From positions 124,001-188,000 of the forward strand of contig NZ_JAAKDW010000001.1 in the NCBI RefSeq assembly GCF_011038845.1: a DNA stretch of 64,000 nt, given 5' to 3'. Below the pieces are notes generated by a model. That model had not been told where the DNA came from, made no database searches, and was given only the letters and a program-made list of their open reading frames with translations. The stretch is from Enterococcus sp. ZJ1622. GTDB lineage: Bacteria > Bacillota > Bacilli > Lactobacillales > Enterococcaceae. A program made the position numbers and the translations under genes. Positions 1-8,919 of the stretch are shown in pieces; position 1 is the first letter of the stretch, and every line of letters starts with the position of its first letter.

Positions 1-105
1 AATCGCTATGGATTCATTTCAGTAGATCTGGATCAAAATGGGAAACGTACCATCAAAAAATCGGGCCACTGGTTCAAAGAAGTTGCTGATAACAATGGAT
101 TTTGA
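1..105 (+). CDS. C-terminal end of a GH1 family 6-phospho-beta-glucosidase (partial)
   Basis: Only the last 34 codons are in the window, open from base 1 and ending in TGA. The peptide begins NRYGFISVDLDQNGKRTIKK and continues with KSGHWFKEV, which is the usual C-terminal block of glycoside hydrolase family 1 (RxGxIYVD, then a K-rich strand and a xWYKxVI helix). Such enzymes hydrolyse PTS-imported, phosphorylated beta-glucosides in the cytoplasm. The active-site glutamates lie upstream of the window, so substrate cannot be judged. A dispersed repeat with a terminator-like hairpin follows. Confidence 0.75.
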   Translation, partial: NRYGFISVDLDQNGKRTIKKSGHWFKEVADNNGF

Positions 106-130
106 AAAATGAATGAGTGATAGAGAATAA

Positions 131-295
131 GAGGTTGTAACAAAGCTGTCCTACATCAAATAATAAGAACAGCCAAATAAAAATAGTTCTTCCTATTTTT
201 TGTTTGGTTGGGCTTATTATCGTAGATGCAAGCTTTTGAACACCGTTTATTCGGAAAAGGGAGGTATGACAAGTCTTTGGTCACACCTCCTTTTT
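131..295 (+). repeat. Dispersed modular intergenic repeat, copy A
   Basis: Starts GAGGTTGT and runs through the block CTGTCCTACATC...AATAAGAACAGCC, then GTTTGG...CTTATTATCG.AGATGC, GAACACCGTTTATTCGGAAAA and a closing hairpin with arms GGAGGTATGACA and TGGTCACACCTCC before a T-rich tract. The two inner blocks are imperfect reverse complements, so the transcript could form a long stem. The end hairpin probably terminates the upstream GH1 gene. Related copies are at 16002, 16800, 25225, 36948, 52431 and 62926. Confidence 0.8.
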
Positions 296-366
296 CCTTC
301 GAAAAAATAAAGTCCATTATTTCACTTCTTTTTTTAACTTTTTTGTCTTTCTATCCCATTTTTGTA

Positions 367-372
367 TATAAT
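367..372 (+). promoter_or_regulatory. Probable -10 element for the gene at 408
   Basis: A perfect TATAAT lies 36 bases before the ATG at 408, in a T-rich tract typical of sigma-A promoters. The -35 is not clear. Confidence 0.5.
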
Positions 373-407
373 GGAATAGTCAAAATCGAATAGGAGTGGA
401 GGAAGGC

Positions 408-1034
408 ATGAGAAAAAAGAGACCATTTCTTCTCTTTTGGTTAGCTGGATTTTTCCTGCTGCTTATTTTATCCGCGGCAGTCTCGGGGAAAATGACAGCA
501 GATCTCGCTCAAAAAAACACAGAAGAAATCGTAGCAAGTAAAGAATCAGTAGATAAATTCAAAAAAGAATTTAAGACGTATTGGTGGGAAGATTACAAAA
601 TAACAGCGAATTATGAAAAAGGCGAATTAGAAATCTACCTTCCGAAAACAAAAGAAGAAAACCAGTTCATCAATATTGATGATGTATTAAGTGCTATTTC
701 TCTCAGACAGTATCAATACAAGGACAAACGATTGACGGTGCTCGTGTTATCGAACAGCGGAGAAAAGCTGGCACGTTTGAAAAACGGTAAAGTGATCAAA
801 CGTTTTTCTGAAAAAGTAGATGCCAAAGTAGTGGCTAGCCGTTTAGCAGATTGGAAAAAAACGAACGAAAAAGTGAAGAAAAACACAGAGAAAACGCAGA
901 CTTCGAATACGGCGGGCGCAGATTCAGAAAATCTTGGTACCTCATCCTCTGATACATCTGGAGAAAGTGATCCGGTCGGGACCAATCTCAACGATTATGA
1001 TACAAGTACGCAAAACCAGGGATTTAATCCCTAA
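408..1034 (+). CDS. Hypothetical membrane-anchored extracellular protein
   Basis: 208 residues when started at the ATG at 408, which has GGAGG five bases upstream; an in-frame GTG at 396 is a weaker choice because it would overlap that site. Residues about 9-24 form one hydrophobic segment (FLLFWLAGFFLLLILSAAV) after a KKR stretch, so this is an uncleaved anchor or signal peptide. The rest is hydrophilic and charged, and the last ~55 residues are rich in S, T, N, D and G, like a disordered extracellular tail. I do not recognise the family. It stands alone between its own promoter and a terminator. Confidence 0.7.
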   Translation: MRKKRPFLLFWLAGFFLLLILSAAVSGKMTADLAQKNTEEIVASKESVDKFKKEFKTYWWEDYKITANYEKGELEIYLPKTKEENQFINIDDVLSAISLRQYQYKDKRLTVLVLSNSGEKLARLKNGKVIKRFSEKVDAKVVASRLADWKKTNEKVKKNTEKTQTSNTAGADSENLGTSSSDTSGESDPVGTNLNDYDTSTQNQGFNP

Positions 1035-1057
1035 CAATAGAAAAAGAACGAACGAAA

Positions 1058-1093
1058 GAGTAGTCCGCAAAAGAAAGCGGACTGCTCTTTTTC
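1058..1093 (+). terminator. Rho-independent terminator
   Basis: Arms AGAGTAGTCCGC and GCGGACTGCTCT with a short A-rich loop are followed by TTTTTC. It closes the gene at 408-1034. Confidence 0.85.
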
Positions 1094-1184
1094 GGTATCA
1101 AAGACATTTGCATTTAGAATAAAATCCGTTCGGAGGCTTAAAAGAGAAAGGAAGTTTGTTATAATAGTCGATGGGAGTGATTGA

Positions 1185-1604
1185 ATGAAAAAAGCATTTG
1201 AGTATCTGTTATTAATTCTTGCTATTGGGGTGTTGGGGGCTTGCAGTAGCCAAAAAAATCAATTTGATGCGCAAGCACAAGAGGCAATGGCTTCTTTTAT
1301 GGAAAAAGAAAATCAGTGCTTTCATATGTCCAGAAAAGAACGGGACACATCTTCTTTTCATGAGGATCTGAATAAAGAAAGTATAAAAGAGATCTATTAT
1401 TCAGAAAAAGATTTCAATTCGTATGTATTTGTAGTCAGAGACAAATTGTATAAAGACCCTGATCTGACAGTGTTGGAAGAAAATACCACCAGGGAATATT
1501 TGATGGAAAATGGGGATGAAAATCTGATATTTAGCGAAGGAGAATACAATCCATCCATGGTAGATAAAAAAAATAATTTTCAGCTGATTTATGAAGCGGA
1601 ATAA
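1185..1604 (+). CDS. Hypothetical lipoprotein
   Basis: 139 residues. A signal peptide (KKAFEYLLLILAIGVLGAC) ends in the lipobox LGAC at about residues 17-20, so the mature protein should be lipidated on the cysteine and held on the outer face of the membrane. The mature part is about 120 charged residues with no family I recognise. The ATG at 1185 follows GGGAGTGATTGA. The gene sits between a terminator and the ltaS promoter region, so it is probably transcribed alone. Confidence 0.75.
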   Translation: MKKAFEYLLLILAIGVLGACSSQKNQFDAQAQEAMASFMEKENQCFHMSRKERDTSSFHEDLNKESIKEIYYSEKDFNSYVFVVRDKLYKDPDLTVLEENTTREYLMENGDENLIFSEGEYNPSMVDKKNNFQLIYEAE

Positions 1605-1818
1605 AAAACGAAAAGAGTGGTATCTGCTGACTAAGGAGAGCTTGAGGTCGCTAAAAGCAGCATTAGGATCTTTCCCTCGAAATTACCGCCCTAATGATTT
1701 CTACGTAAATACAGAATCTTAATAAATAATAAAAAAATCTTAAGCTGATGTTTTTTTTATAAAAATTTCATTTTTTAGGAGCAGAATAATAAAAAATACG
1801 TAGAGAGAAGTGATAACT

Positions 1819-3894
1819 GTGACACAACTGAAAAAATTGTGCCAAAATCGTCTAACGGTCGTTTTGATCGCCGCGTTTTTCTTTTGGCTTAAAACGATCA
1901 TTGCCTATTACACAGATTTTTCTTTGGGCGTAGAAGGGAGTATCCAGTATTTTATTTTATGGATCAATCCGATTGCGACAACCTTGCTGTTTTTCGGGCT
2001 CTCATTATATATAAAGAAAGTGAGACCGGCGCTCATTTTTCTTCTGATCGTCGATATCCTTAATACACTTTTGTTATATTTGAATATTATTTTTTATCGG
2101 GAATTCACGGATTTCATCACGGTGAAATCAGCACTCGGTTTTTCAAAAGTCTCGCAAGGACTATCAGGAAGCTCCTTTTCGCTGATGAAGCCGCATGATC
2201 TGATTTACTGGCTCGATATCCTCGTATTCATAGGGATTCTTTCGTGGATGTTCATAAAGAAGATACCTTTGAAAAGCAAACCTGTCACGAAATCAATGGC
2301 TGTTGCCGTCAGCTGTCTTTCCGTCCTGATTTTTTCCGGGAATCTGGCGTTGAGTGAAGCAAATCGCCCGCAATTACTGCAACGGACATTCGATCGTTCA
2401 TATATCGTGAAGTATTTGGGAATCGATGCCTATACGATCTATGATGGGATCAAAACCGGAATGACAAGCAGTGTTCGAGCCCATGCAAGCAGTAACGGGA
2501 TCGACGATGTATTGGCTTATACGAAACAGCATTACGCTGAACCTAATCCTGAGACTTTTGGGATCGCTAAAGGAAGGAATATCATCGTTCTTCATTTAGA
2601 AAGCTTCCAGCAGTTTTTGATCAATATGAAAGTCGATGGGCAGGAAGTGACGCCTTTCTTGAACAGTCTGTTCCAAAACCAGTCAACGATCAGCTTTGAC
2701 AACTTTTTCCATGAAGTAGGACAAGGGAAGACGAGCGATGCAGAAAATATGCTGGAAACTGGCACATTCGGCTTACCGCAAGGCTCTCTCTTCACGGAAC
2801 TTGGCTCGGACAATGTCTTCCAAGCTGCACCAGCTATCTTGAGTCAAACACAAGGGTATACAAGTGCAGTTTTTCATGGGAACGTCGCTAGTTTCTGGAA
2901 CAGGGATCATGTTTATAAAAACATGGGTTATGATAACTTCTTTGACCGTTCTTATTTTAATGAATCCGATGAGACATTAGGGTATGGGATCTTGGACAAA
3001 GATTTATTCCGGGAATCTGTTCCTTATCTTGAGCATCTGCAGCAGCCGTTTTATGCGAAATTTCTTTCTGTCACGAACCATACGCCATATTATACGGATG
3101 ATCAGAATTTTGATTTTCCATCCTTGAACACAGGGAATAGTACAGTCGATAATTACGTTCGTACCGCTCATTATCTCGACCAATCTCTGGAACAGTTCTT
3201 TACGTATCTGAAAAAATCAGGTATCTATCAGCAGTCGATATTCATGATCTACGGCGATCATTTCGGTATCTCGAATACAGATAATAAAGATCTGGCGACA
3301 GCTCTTGGAAAAGATCCAGATACTTGGAATGAATTCGACAATGCACAAATGCAAAGAGTACCTCTGATGTTCCATATCCCAGGTTATACAAAAGGAGAAG
3401 TCGATCATGAATATGGCGGAGAGATCGACGTGTTGCCAACACTGCTCCATCTCGTAGGTGTGGATGATCAGAACTATATCCATTTCGGCACAGATCTGTT
3501 ATCTCCAAAACACGATCAAGTCGTAGCTTTTCGAAACGGCAATTTCGTGACACCGGATTATACGGAGCTAGGCGGTAAAACATATGCGAATAAGACCGGA
3601 AAAGTGATCGATCCAAAGAGTGCTGGAGTCGCTGAAGAGATTGCCAAAGATCAGGAACAAGTCAAGAAAGCATTGAGTCTTTCTGATAAACTGAATCAGG
3701 AAAATCTTTTGCGGTTTTATGTCCCTGACGGATTCCAGACCATTGATCCGAAACAATATGATTACCAGAATGAAGCAGAGCGAAATGCAGCGATTGAAAA
3801 ACAAAAAGGCGGCAATTCAACAAGCGTCTATTCCAAAAATGGGAATAAATCGACGCAGGATCTTTATCCGATAGATGCTTCTTCAACCAAATAA
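1819..3894 (+). CDS. ltaS: Lipoteichoic acid synthase family protein (LtaS-type)
   Basis: An LtaS-family sulfatase-fold enzyme, which transfers glycerol phosphate from phosphatidylglycerol to growing lipoteichoic acid outside the membrane. About five N-terminal membrane helices (residues ~10-190) precede the extracellular catalytic domain. Catalytic-site matches are visible: Glu in LHLESFQ (~261), the nucleophile Thr in GQGKTSDAE (~305), and Asp-His in YGDHFG (~480). The length of 691 is normal for LtaS, with an S/N/K-rich tail. GTG at 1819 is preferred because AGAGAAGTGAT lies just before it; GTG at 1810 would add three residues. Enterococci usually carry two paralogues and I cannot say which this is. 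Confidence 0.9.
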   Translation: MTQLKKLCQNRLTVVLIAAFFFWLKTIIAYYTDFSLGVEGSIQYFILWINPIATTLLFFGLSLYIKKVRPALIFLLIVDILNTLLLYLNIIFYREFTDFITVKSALGFSKVSQGLSGSSFSLMKPHDLIYWLDILVFIGILSWMFIKKIPLKSKPVTKSMAVAVSCLSVLIFSGNLALSEANRPQLLQRTFDRSYIVKYLGIDAYTIYDGIKTGMTSSVRAHASSNGIDDVLAYTKQHYAEPNPETFGIAKGRNIIVLHLESFQQFLINMKVDGQEVTPFLNSLFQNQSTISFDNFFHEVGQGKTSDAENMLETGTFGLPQGSLFTELGSDNVFQAAPAILSQTQGYTSAVFHGNVASFWNRDHVYKNMGYDNFFDRSYFNESDETLGYGILDKDLFRESVPYLEHLQQPFYAKFLSVTNHTPYYTDDQNFDFPSLNTGNSTVDNYVRTAHYLDQSLEQFFTYLKKSGIYQQSIFMIYGDHFGISNTDNKDLATALGKDPDTWNEFDNAQMQRVPLMFHIPGYTKGEVDHEYGGEIDVLPTLLHLVGVDDQNYIHFGTDLLSPKHDQVVAFRNGNFVTPDYTELGGKTYANKTGKVIDPKSAGVAEEIAKDQEQVKKALSLSDKLNQENLLRFYVPDGFQTIDPKQYDYQNEAERNAAIEKQKGGNSTSVYSKNGNKSTQDLYPIDASSTK

Positions 3895-3901
3895 AGAGTT
3901 G

Positions 3902-3947
3902 CTTCTAAAAAGTTGGGAAATCTCAACTTTTTAGAAGTTTTTTTATT
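3902..3947 (+). terminator. Terminator of the LTA synthase gene
   Basis: Arms CTTCTAAAAAGTTG and CAACTTTTTAGAAG enclose a short loop and are followed by TTTTTTT. Confidence 0.9.
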
Positions 3948-4122
3948 ATTTTTCGTAAAGTTTCTTCTTTTAGCGTATTTATTTAATGAATGCAGCAGAA
4001 TTTTTTCTATTGAGGGGTTCTAAGAGTCGGGTCCGTGAGAAAAAAAGAGTCACACTCACTCCGTTGTCTTGTTCTTCATGAAAAAATCTGCTGATAAATT
4101 CAACCCATAAAGGAGAAATACT

Positions 4123-4995
4123 ATGTACGATGGAGAATTGATCAAAAAGCTTCGAATGAACAGAAAACTGACACAATCGCAACTAGCGAAAGGGATATGT
4201 TCCAAGACCTCTTTGGTAGGTATGGAGAACCAGTCAGTCCAGAAAATATCATTTTTGACACTCAAATCATTTTTGGATCGGATGAATATGACCTTAGCTG
4301 AATATGAGTGGATCCGCAATCAAGTCGATGAACCGACAAAGGAAAAGAAAAAACGGGATCTGCTGAATAAGGTACATGAGGACAGTTTCGATCCCTACAA
4401 AGAGATCGCGGACAATCGCCGACAATTCAAAAAAACTGCAGATGTGTATTATTTGGTGCTGAATCTCCATTTATTCTGGAAAAACGGGACGCAACATGAG
4501 CTGCAGCTTGAGTTTTTGCGGTATGAGTGCCGAACGATCGAAGAATATTTTACCCGGATGCAGGAGTATGGACATTTTGAGCTGGCTATTTTAGCCGAGT
4601 TCCCTTCTATTTTCAGTGATTCGTTTATTGAGAACAATTATATGAAGATCAAAAAACGAATGCGGCAATTGGCAGATTTCAAAAGTGATGAACAGCGCTT
4701 TTTTACGTTCCTGAAAAATCTGACGCTCTATTATATCGAAAATAAGCGTTACAAAAAGGCGCGGAGTGTCAATGAGGACTTGCAGAGGAGTCTAGCTTTC
4801 AAGAAAAAATCGGAAGTTATCTATGAACGGCTGATGTCGGAATACCATCGGCGTCTGATTTCTGCAGCATTAGGCGAACCGATTCTTGCAGAAGAGATCC
4901 AGCCGCTTTTTTCAGTTATCGAGTACACTTTGGGAGAAAACCAACGTAAGGAACTAGAAGAAAAGCTGCTGGAATGTGCAAAGTCCAGCAGCTGA
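4123..4995 (+). CDS. XRE/Rgg-type transcriptional regulator
   Basis: 290 residues. An N-terminal helix-turn-helix (about residues 4-62: GELIKKLRMNRKLTQSQLAK...) is followed by a long helical C-terminal domain, the layout of Rgg/MutR and related peptide-sensing regulators. The ATG at 4123 follows AAAGGAGAAA. The N-terminus resembles the regulator in the bacteriocin-like cassette (43679-44575), which begins GELLKKLRVERGISQ. No small peptide gene was recognised beside it. It faces ndk tail to tail, with only 12 bases between the stops. Its target is unknown. Confidence 0.75.
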   Translation: MYDGELIKKLRMNRKLTQSQLAKGICSKTSLVGMENQSVQKISFLTLKSFLDRMNMTLAEYEWIRNQVDEPTKEKKKRDLLNKVHEDSFDPYKEIADNRRQFKKTADVYYLVLNLHLFWKNGTQHELQLEFLRYECRTIEEYFTRMQEYGHFELAILAEFPSIFSDSFIENNYMKIKKRMRQLADFKSDEQRFFTFLKNLTLYYIENKRYKKARSVNEDLQRSLAFKKKSEVIYERLMSEYHRRLISAALGEPILAEEIQPLFSVIEYTLGENQRKELEEKLLECAKSSS

Positions 4996-5007
4996 GTTCG
5001 ATAAAAA

Positions 5008-5460
5008 TCAGTTTGATTTTGGATGGATACTGTTTTCCAGCACCTGATCATCATAAGGCGGGAAAAAACGAGTGATTTCTTTTAGAGCAGAATCACGCGA
5101 ATCAGAAGCATGGATGATATTCTCCGTTCCGGGAAGTGCGTAATCCCCGCGGATCGTACCGGGCGCAGCATCAACTGCTTTGGTTGCACCGACCATTTTT
5201 CGAACGAGGTCGATGACGTCTTCTCCGACTAGGACTAGATAAACAACAGGACCAGATGTCATATAGTCGATCAGCTCATCGAAGAAGCTGCGTTCTGACA
5301 GATGCTGATAATGTTCCTTCGCAAGTGTCGCAGACATCGTGGCGAATTTCATCTCAGCGATCGCTAATCCTTTTTCTTCAAAGCGCTGGATGATCCTGCC
5401 GACTAGATGCCGTCTGACGCCGTCTGGTTTGATAATGACAAGTGTTCGTTCCATATCCAT
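5008..5460 (-). CDS. ndk: Nucleoside diphosphate kinase
   Basis: Transfers the gamma phosphate of ATP to nucleoside diphosphates through a phosphohistidine, in the cytoplasm. The protein of 150 residues starts MDMERTLVIIKPDGVRR, the classic Ndk opening, and has the active-site histidine in NIIHASDSRDSA, where most family members have HGSD. The ATG at 5460 has GAGGAG nine bases upstream; an upstream TTG would overlap that spacing. It is convergent with the regulator at 4123-4995. Confidence 0.95.
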   Translation of the reverse strand: MDMERTLVIIKPDGVRRHLVGRIIQRFEEKGLAIAEMKFATMSATLAKEHYQHLSERSFFDELIDYMTSGPVVYLVLVGEDVIDLVRKMVGATKAVDAAPGTIRGDYALPGTENIIHASDSRDSALKEITRFFPPYDDQVLENSIHPKSN

Positions 5461-5654
5461 ACTTTCCAACTCCTCTCAGTATAGTTCCATTATACTGGGA
5501 GAGACTCGAGGTGACAAACAAAACCGCGTATACATCAGAGGAAGAAGTTGTACCGAACGAGGCGTGTAAGTAATGGGATCGAAAAAGAAATGGAAAAATT
5601 TAAAATCGGATTTGACATCTTCTCCGATAGTTGTTATATTGACAAAGGAAAACC

Positions 5655-5886
5655 GAATAAGATTTGTTAGGTGAGGCTCCTATACAAACACAGGCTACTG
5701 CCCAAAAACGTCGAGAGACGCCAATGGGTAGAACAGGAATTGTCGAGACAAGGCTTTTCATAAGGTAGCTAAAAGCAGAGAACTGCTTTTTACGTTGTAC
5801 AGTGTCAAAACTCAACGATGAGATCATCAAAGCTTTTTTAGCATGCTTTTTCAACCTCTCGCTGAGTATTTGGCGAGAGGTTTTTT
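5655..5886 (+). promoter_or_regulatory. M-box (ykoK-type) Mg2+ riboswitch with terminator
   Basis: Conserved M-box blocks are readable in order: GTTAGGTGAGGCTCCTATAC, ACAGGCTACTGCCC, ACGTCGAGAGACGCCAATGGG, and AAGGCTTTTCATAAGGTAGC. After about 70 bases comes a terminator with arms CCTCTCGC (5855-5862) and GCGAGAGG (5873-5880), then TTTTTT. In this class Mg2+ binding favours the terminator and shuts off Mg2+ uptake genes. The gene downstream is a Mg2+ P-type ATPase, which fits. Confidence 0.93.
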
Positions 5887-6018
5887 ACATGCAATGAATC
5901 TTAAGGTCTTCCGAATACATCAAGAAGAAGGTGATTCTGTTGGGAAAATGACAAATAGACGGCAAACCGCAGGAAAAAAATCGAAAAAAAACGTACAAGT
6001 AAAGGAGATGAGAACAAA

Positions 6019-6129
6019 TGGATGACAGTCCTTCGAAGAAAAAATCGTTAGAGAAAAGGCCGGTTGAGACTATTATCTATCTGTTTTCAGCCCCTTTAGA
6101 TCAGCCTTTTTCTCTATCGATCCATTGAA
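6019..6129 (+). CDS. Possible 36-codon leader peptide of mgtA
   Basis: An ATG at 6019 with AAAGGAGATGAGAA upstream opens a 36-codon frame that starts MDDSPSKKK and contains four prolines, ending in TGA at 6127-6129. It lies between the M-box terminator and mgtA. A second hairpin, with arms AGAGAAAAGGC (6050-6060) and GCCTTTTTCTCT (6103-6114), lies inside the frame, so ribosome movement would change its folding. I recognise no homologue. The idea that it is a leader peptide comes from position and ribosome binding site only. Confidence 0.45.
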
Positions 6130-6192
6130 TAAGAAAAACATTCGAAAAACAAGCGTATCTGCTGTTTTTTGGATTCAAAGGAGAAGATCGAT

Positions 6193-8841
6193 ATGGAAAA
6201 AAAGAAAGATACACAAAAAATCTATGCTGCTTTTGCAGGCAAAAGCAAACAGGAATTATTCGCACATTTTCGTACAACGGACAAAGGATTATCCGAAAAG
6301 CAAATCGAAGTTTCCAGAGAACAATATGGGGAAAATGCGATCTCTTATGGAAAGAAGACGCCATTTATTATCGAAGTCTTAAAAGCATATATCACGCCTT
6401 TCACACTCGTACTGATCGCACTAGGTGTTATTTCATTCATCACAGAATACGTACTGGCAGCACCTGGTGACAAAGATCTATTTGGTGTCGCAATCATCTT
6501 CACGATGGTGATCGTCAGCGGAACGATGACCCTGATCCAATCTGTCCGCTCTAATCAAGCAGCTGAAAAATTGAAATCTTTAGTAAAAGTGACCGCGGCA
6601 GTGAAACGAAACGGCCGTTATACAGAAATCCCCATGGAAGAAATCGTGTGTGGAGACCTTGTACGATTATCTGCTGGAGATATGATCCCTGCAGACATGC
6701 GATTGTTATCAGCGAAGGATCTGTTCATTTCGCAAGCAGCGTTGACAGGTGAAAGTTATCCTGTAGAAAAACATGCAGCGATCTGCGACAATGCGAATCA
6801 AAGTGAAACAAGCTATGAAAATCTTGTGTTCATGGGAAGCAATGTGATCAGCGGAAGTGCGGAAGGGATCATCGTATCAGTCGGAAATGATACCTTATTC
6901 GGTCATGTAGCAGAGACCTTGTCTGAAAAACCGATCAAGTCAAACTTCGAATTGGGGATCCACAAGACGTCCTTGTTATTGATCAAATTCATGGCATTGA
7001 TGGCGCCAACTGTGATCGTTATCAACGGTTTGACAAAAGGAGACTGGTTAGAAGCGTTCCTTTTCGGTTTATCTGTCGCTGTCGGCTTGACACCTGAGAT
7101 GCTTCCGATGATTGTTACCACGAACTTGGTCAAAGGCGCAAGCGTGATGGCAAAAAAAGGAACAGTGATCAAGAATCTGAATGCGATCCAGAACTTCGGA
7201 GCAATCGACGTATTATGTACAGATAAAACAGGAACACTCACACAAGACAAGATTATTTTAGAATACCACATGGATTGTGAAGGAAATGAGGATGATCGTG
7301 TATTACGCCATGCGTATTTGAATAGTTATTATCAGACAGGACTAAAAAATCTGCTGGATGTCGCGATTATCGATGAAGCATCAGAAACGTTGGATACAGA
7401 CAAGATCAACTATCAAAAAGTCGATGAGATCCCATTTGATTTCGAACGTCGGCGTATGAGTGTCGTCGTAGAAGATTCAGCCGGAAAAACACAGATGATT
7501 ACCAAAGGCGCTATCGAAGAAATGCTGGATATCTCAAGTTATATCGATATGGGCGGAAACGTGAGCCCATTGACCAAAGAACGAAAAGAAGCGGTATTGA
7601 ACAAAGTGAGAGATCTGAATGAAGATGGCTTGCGGGTCATCGGTGTCGCACAAAAAACGAATCCAAGTGTCGTAGGAGAATTTTCAGTCAAAGATGAATC
7701 CGATATGGTACTGATTGGGTATCTTGCTTTCCTTGATCCACCAAAGGAAACAACAAAGCAAGCACTACAAGCTCTGAAAAACCACGGTGTTGCTGTCAAA
7801 GTTCTGACTGGTGACAATGAATTAGTCACTCGTTCTGTTTGCCGACAAGTCGGATTAGAAATCAATGAACTGATCACAGGCGAAAAAATCTCAGAAATGG
7901 ATGACCATAAATTAGCGAAAGTAGCAGAAGAGCATGACGTATTCGTCAAATTGAACCCGCAACAAAAAGCCCGTTTGACGACAGCGCTACGTAAAAATGG
8001 ACACACAGTCGGATTCTTGGGAGACGGAATCAATGACGCACCTGCTATGAAAGTCGCTGATATCGGGATTTCCGTCGATACGGCTGTCGACATCGCCAAG
8101 GAATCAGCAGATGTCATTCTTTTGGAAAAAGACTTGATGATTTTAGAAAGAGGGCTGTTATCAGGAAGAGAAACATTCGGGAATATCATGAAGTATATCA
8201 AAGCAACTGCTAGTTCGAACTTCGGCAACATGTTTTCTGTACTGATTGCCAGCACATTCTTGCCGTTTTTACCTATGCTACCTTTGCAGATCCTGTTTTT
8301 GAATCTGATCTATGATGTTTCATGTATCTCGCTTCCTTGGGATCGGATGGACAAAGAATATCTGGACGAACCGAAAAAATGGGAAGCTTCAAGTATCGGG
8401 AAGTTCATGATTTACTTTGGACCTACAAGTTCTGTGTTTGATATCACTACGTATCTATTGATGTACTTCATCATTTGTCCTGCTGTCGTAGGCGGGAGTT
8501 TCCATACATTGACAAGTTCGCAGCAAGTTGTATTCATCGCATTGTTCCATGCAGGTTGGTTCGTGGAATCATTGTGGACGCAGACATTGGTTCTTCACGC
8601 ATTGCGTACGCCAAAGCTTCCATTTATCCAAAGCAATGCGACATTTGCGATGATCATCATCACGACTTTAGGGATTTTAGTCGGTTCGCTTCTGCCGTTT
8701 ACAGGTTTTGGGGCAGAACTTGGGTTGCTGCCATTACCAGGAACTTACTGGATCTGGCTATTTGTCACAGTACTTGCTTATTTAGCATTAGTCACATTCG
8801 TCAAAAAATTCTATATCCGAAAATTCGGTGAATTGTTATAA
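6193..8841 (+). CDS. mgtA: Mg2+-importing P-type ATPase (MgtA/MgtB type)
   Basis: 882 residues, a full-length P3B-type ATPase that brings Mg2+ into the cell using ATP. Visible parts are a membrane pair near residues 55-110, the actuator motif LTGESYPVEKH, the phosphorylation site CTDKTGTLTQD, the hinge VGFLGDGINDAPA, and six helices in the C-terminal third. ATG at 6193 is chosen because AAAGGAGA lies at the right distance; an upstream TTG at 6169 lacks a binding site. Expression should rise at low Mg2+ through the M-box. No co-transcribed partner is seen. Confidence 0.95.
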   Translation: MEKKKDTQKIYAAFAGKSKQELFAHFRTTDKGLSEKQIEVSREQYGENAISYGKKTPFIIEVLKAYITPFTLVLIALGVISFITEYVLAAPGDKDLFGVAIIFTMVIVSGTMTLIQSVRSNQAAEKLKSLVKVTAAVKRNGRYTEIPMEEIVCGDLVRLSAGDMIPADMRLLSAKDLFISQAALTGESYPVEKHAAICDNANQSETSYENLVFMGSNVISGSAEGIIVSVGNDTLFGHVAETLSEKPIKSNFELGIHKTSLLLIKFMALMAPTVIVINGLTKGDWLEAFLFGLSVAVGLTPEMLPMIVTTNLVKGASVMAKKGTVIKNLNAIQNFGAIDVLCTDKTGTLTQDKIILEYHMDCEGNEDDRVLRHAYLNSYYQTGLKNLLDVAIIDEASETLDTDKINYQKVDEIPFDFERRRMSVVVEDSAGKTQMITKGAIEEMLDISSYIDMGGNVSPLTKERKEAVLNKVRDLNEDGLRVIGVAQKTNPSVVGEFSVKDESDMVLIGYLAFLDPPKETTKQALQALKNHGVAVKVLTGDNELVTRSVCRQVGLEINELITGEKISEMDDHKLAKVAEEHDVFVKLNPQQKARLTTALRKNGHTVGFLGDGINDAPAMKVADIGISVDTAVDIAKESADVILLEKDLMILERGLLSGRETFGNIMKYIKATASSNFGNMFSVLIASTFLPFLPMLPLQILFLNLIYDVSCISLPWDRMDKEYLDEPKKWEASSIGKFMIYFGPTSSVFDITTYLLMYFIICPAVVGGSFHTLTSSQQVVFIALFHAGWFVESLWTQTLVLHALRTPKLPFIQSNATFAMIIITTLGILVGSLLPFTGFGAELGLLPLPGTYWIWLFVTVLAYLALVTFVKKFYIRKFGELL

Positions 8842-8919
8842 GAAAACCGGCTAATCTGTTTTTTCTGTGCCAATCATGATAAACTGAATGTAACGTTTTC
8901 TGAAAGGATTAGTGAAAGT

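Noticed and set aside
5843-6025. A 60-codon frame running through the M-box terminator
   Set aside because: It starts in the riboswitch, lacks a ribosome site and gives a low-complexity basic peptide; the structure of the RNA explains the sequence.
7539-8255. A 238-codon frame on the minus strand inside mgtA
   Set aside because: It is a shadow of the mgtA reading frame; mgtA shows all P-type ATPase motifs, and the antisense frame has no ribosome site.
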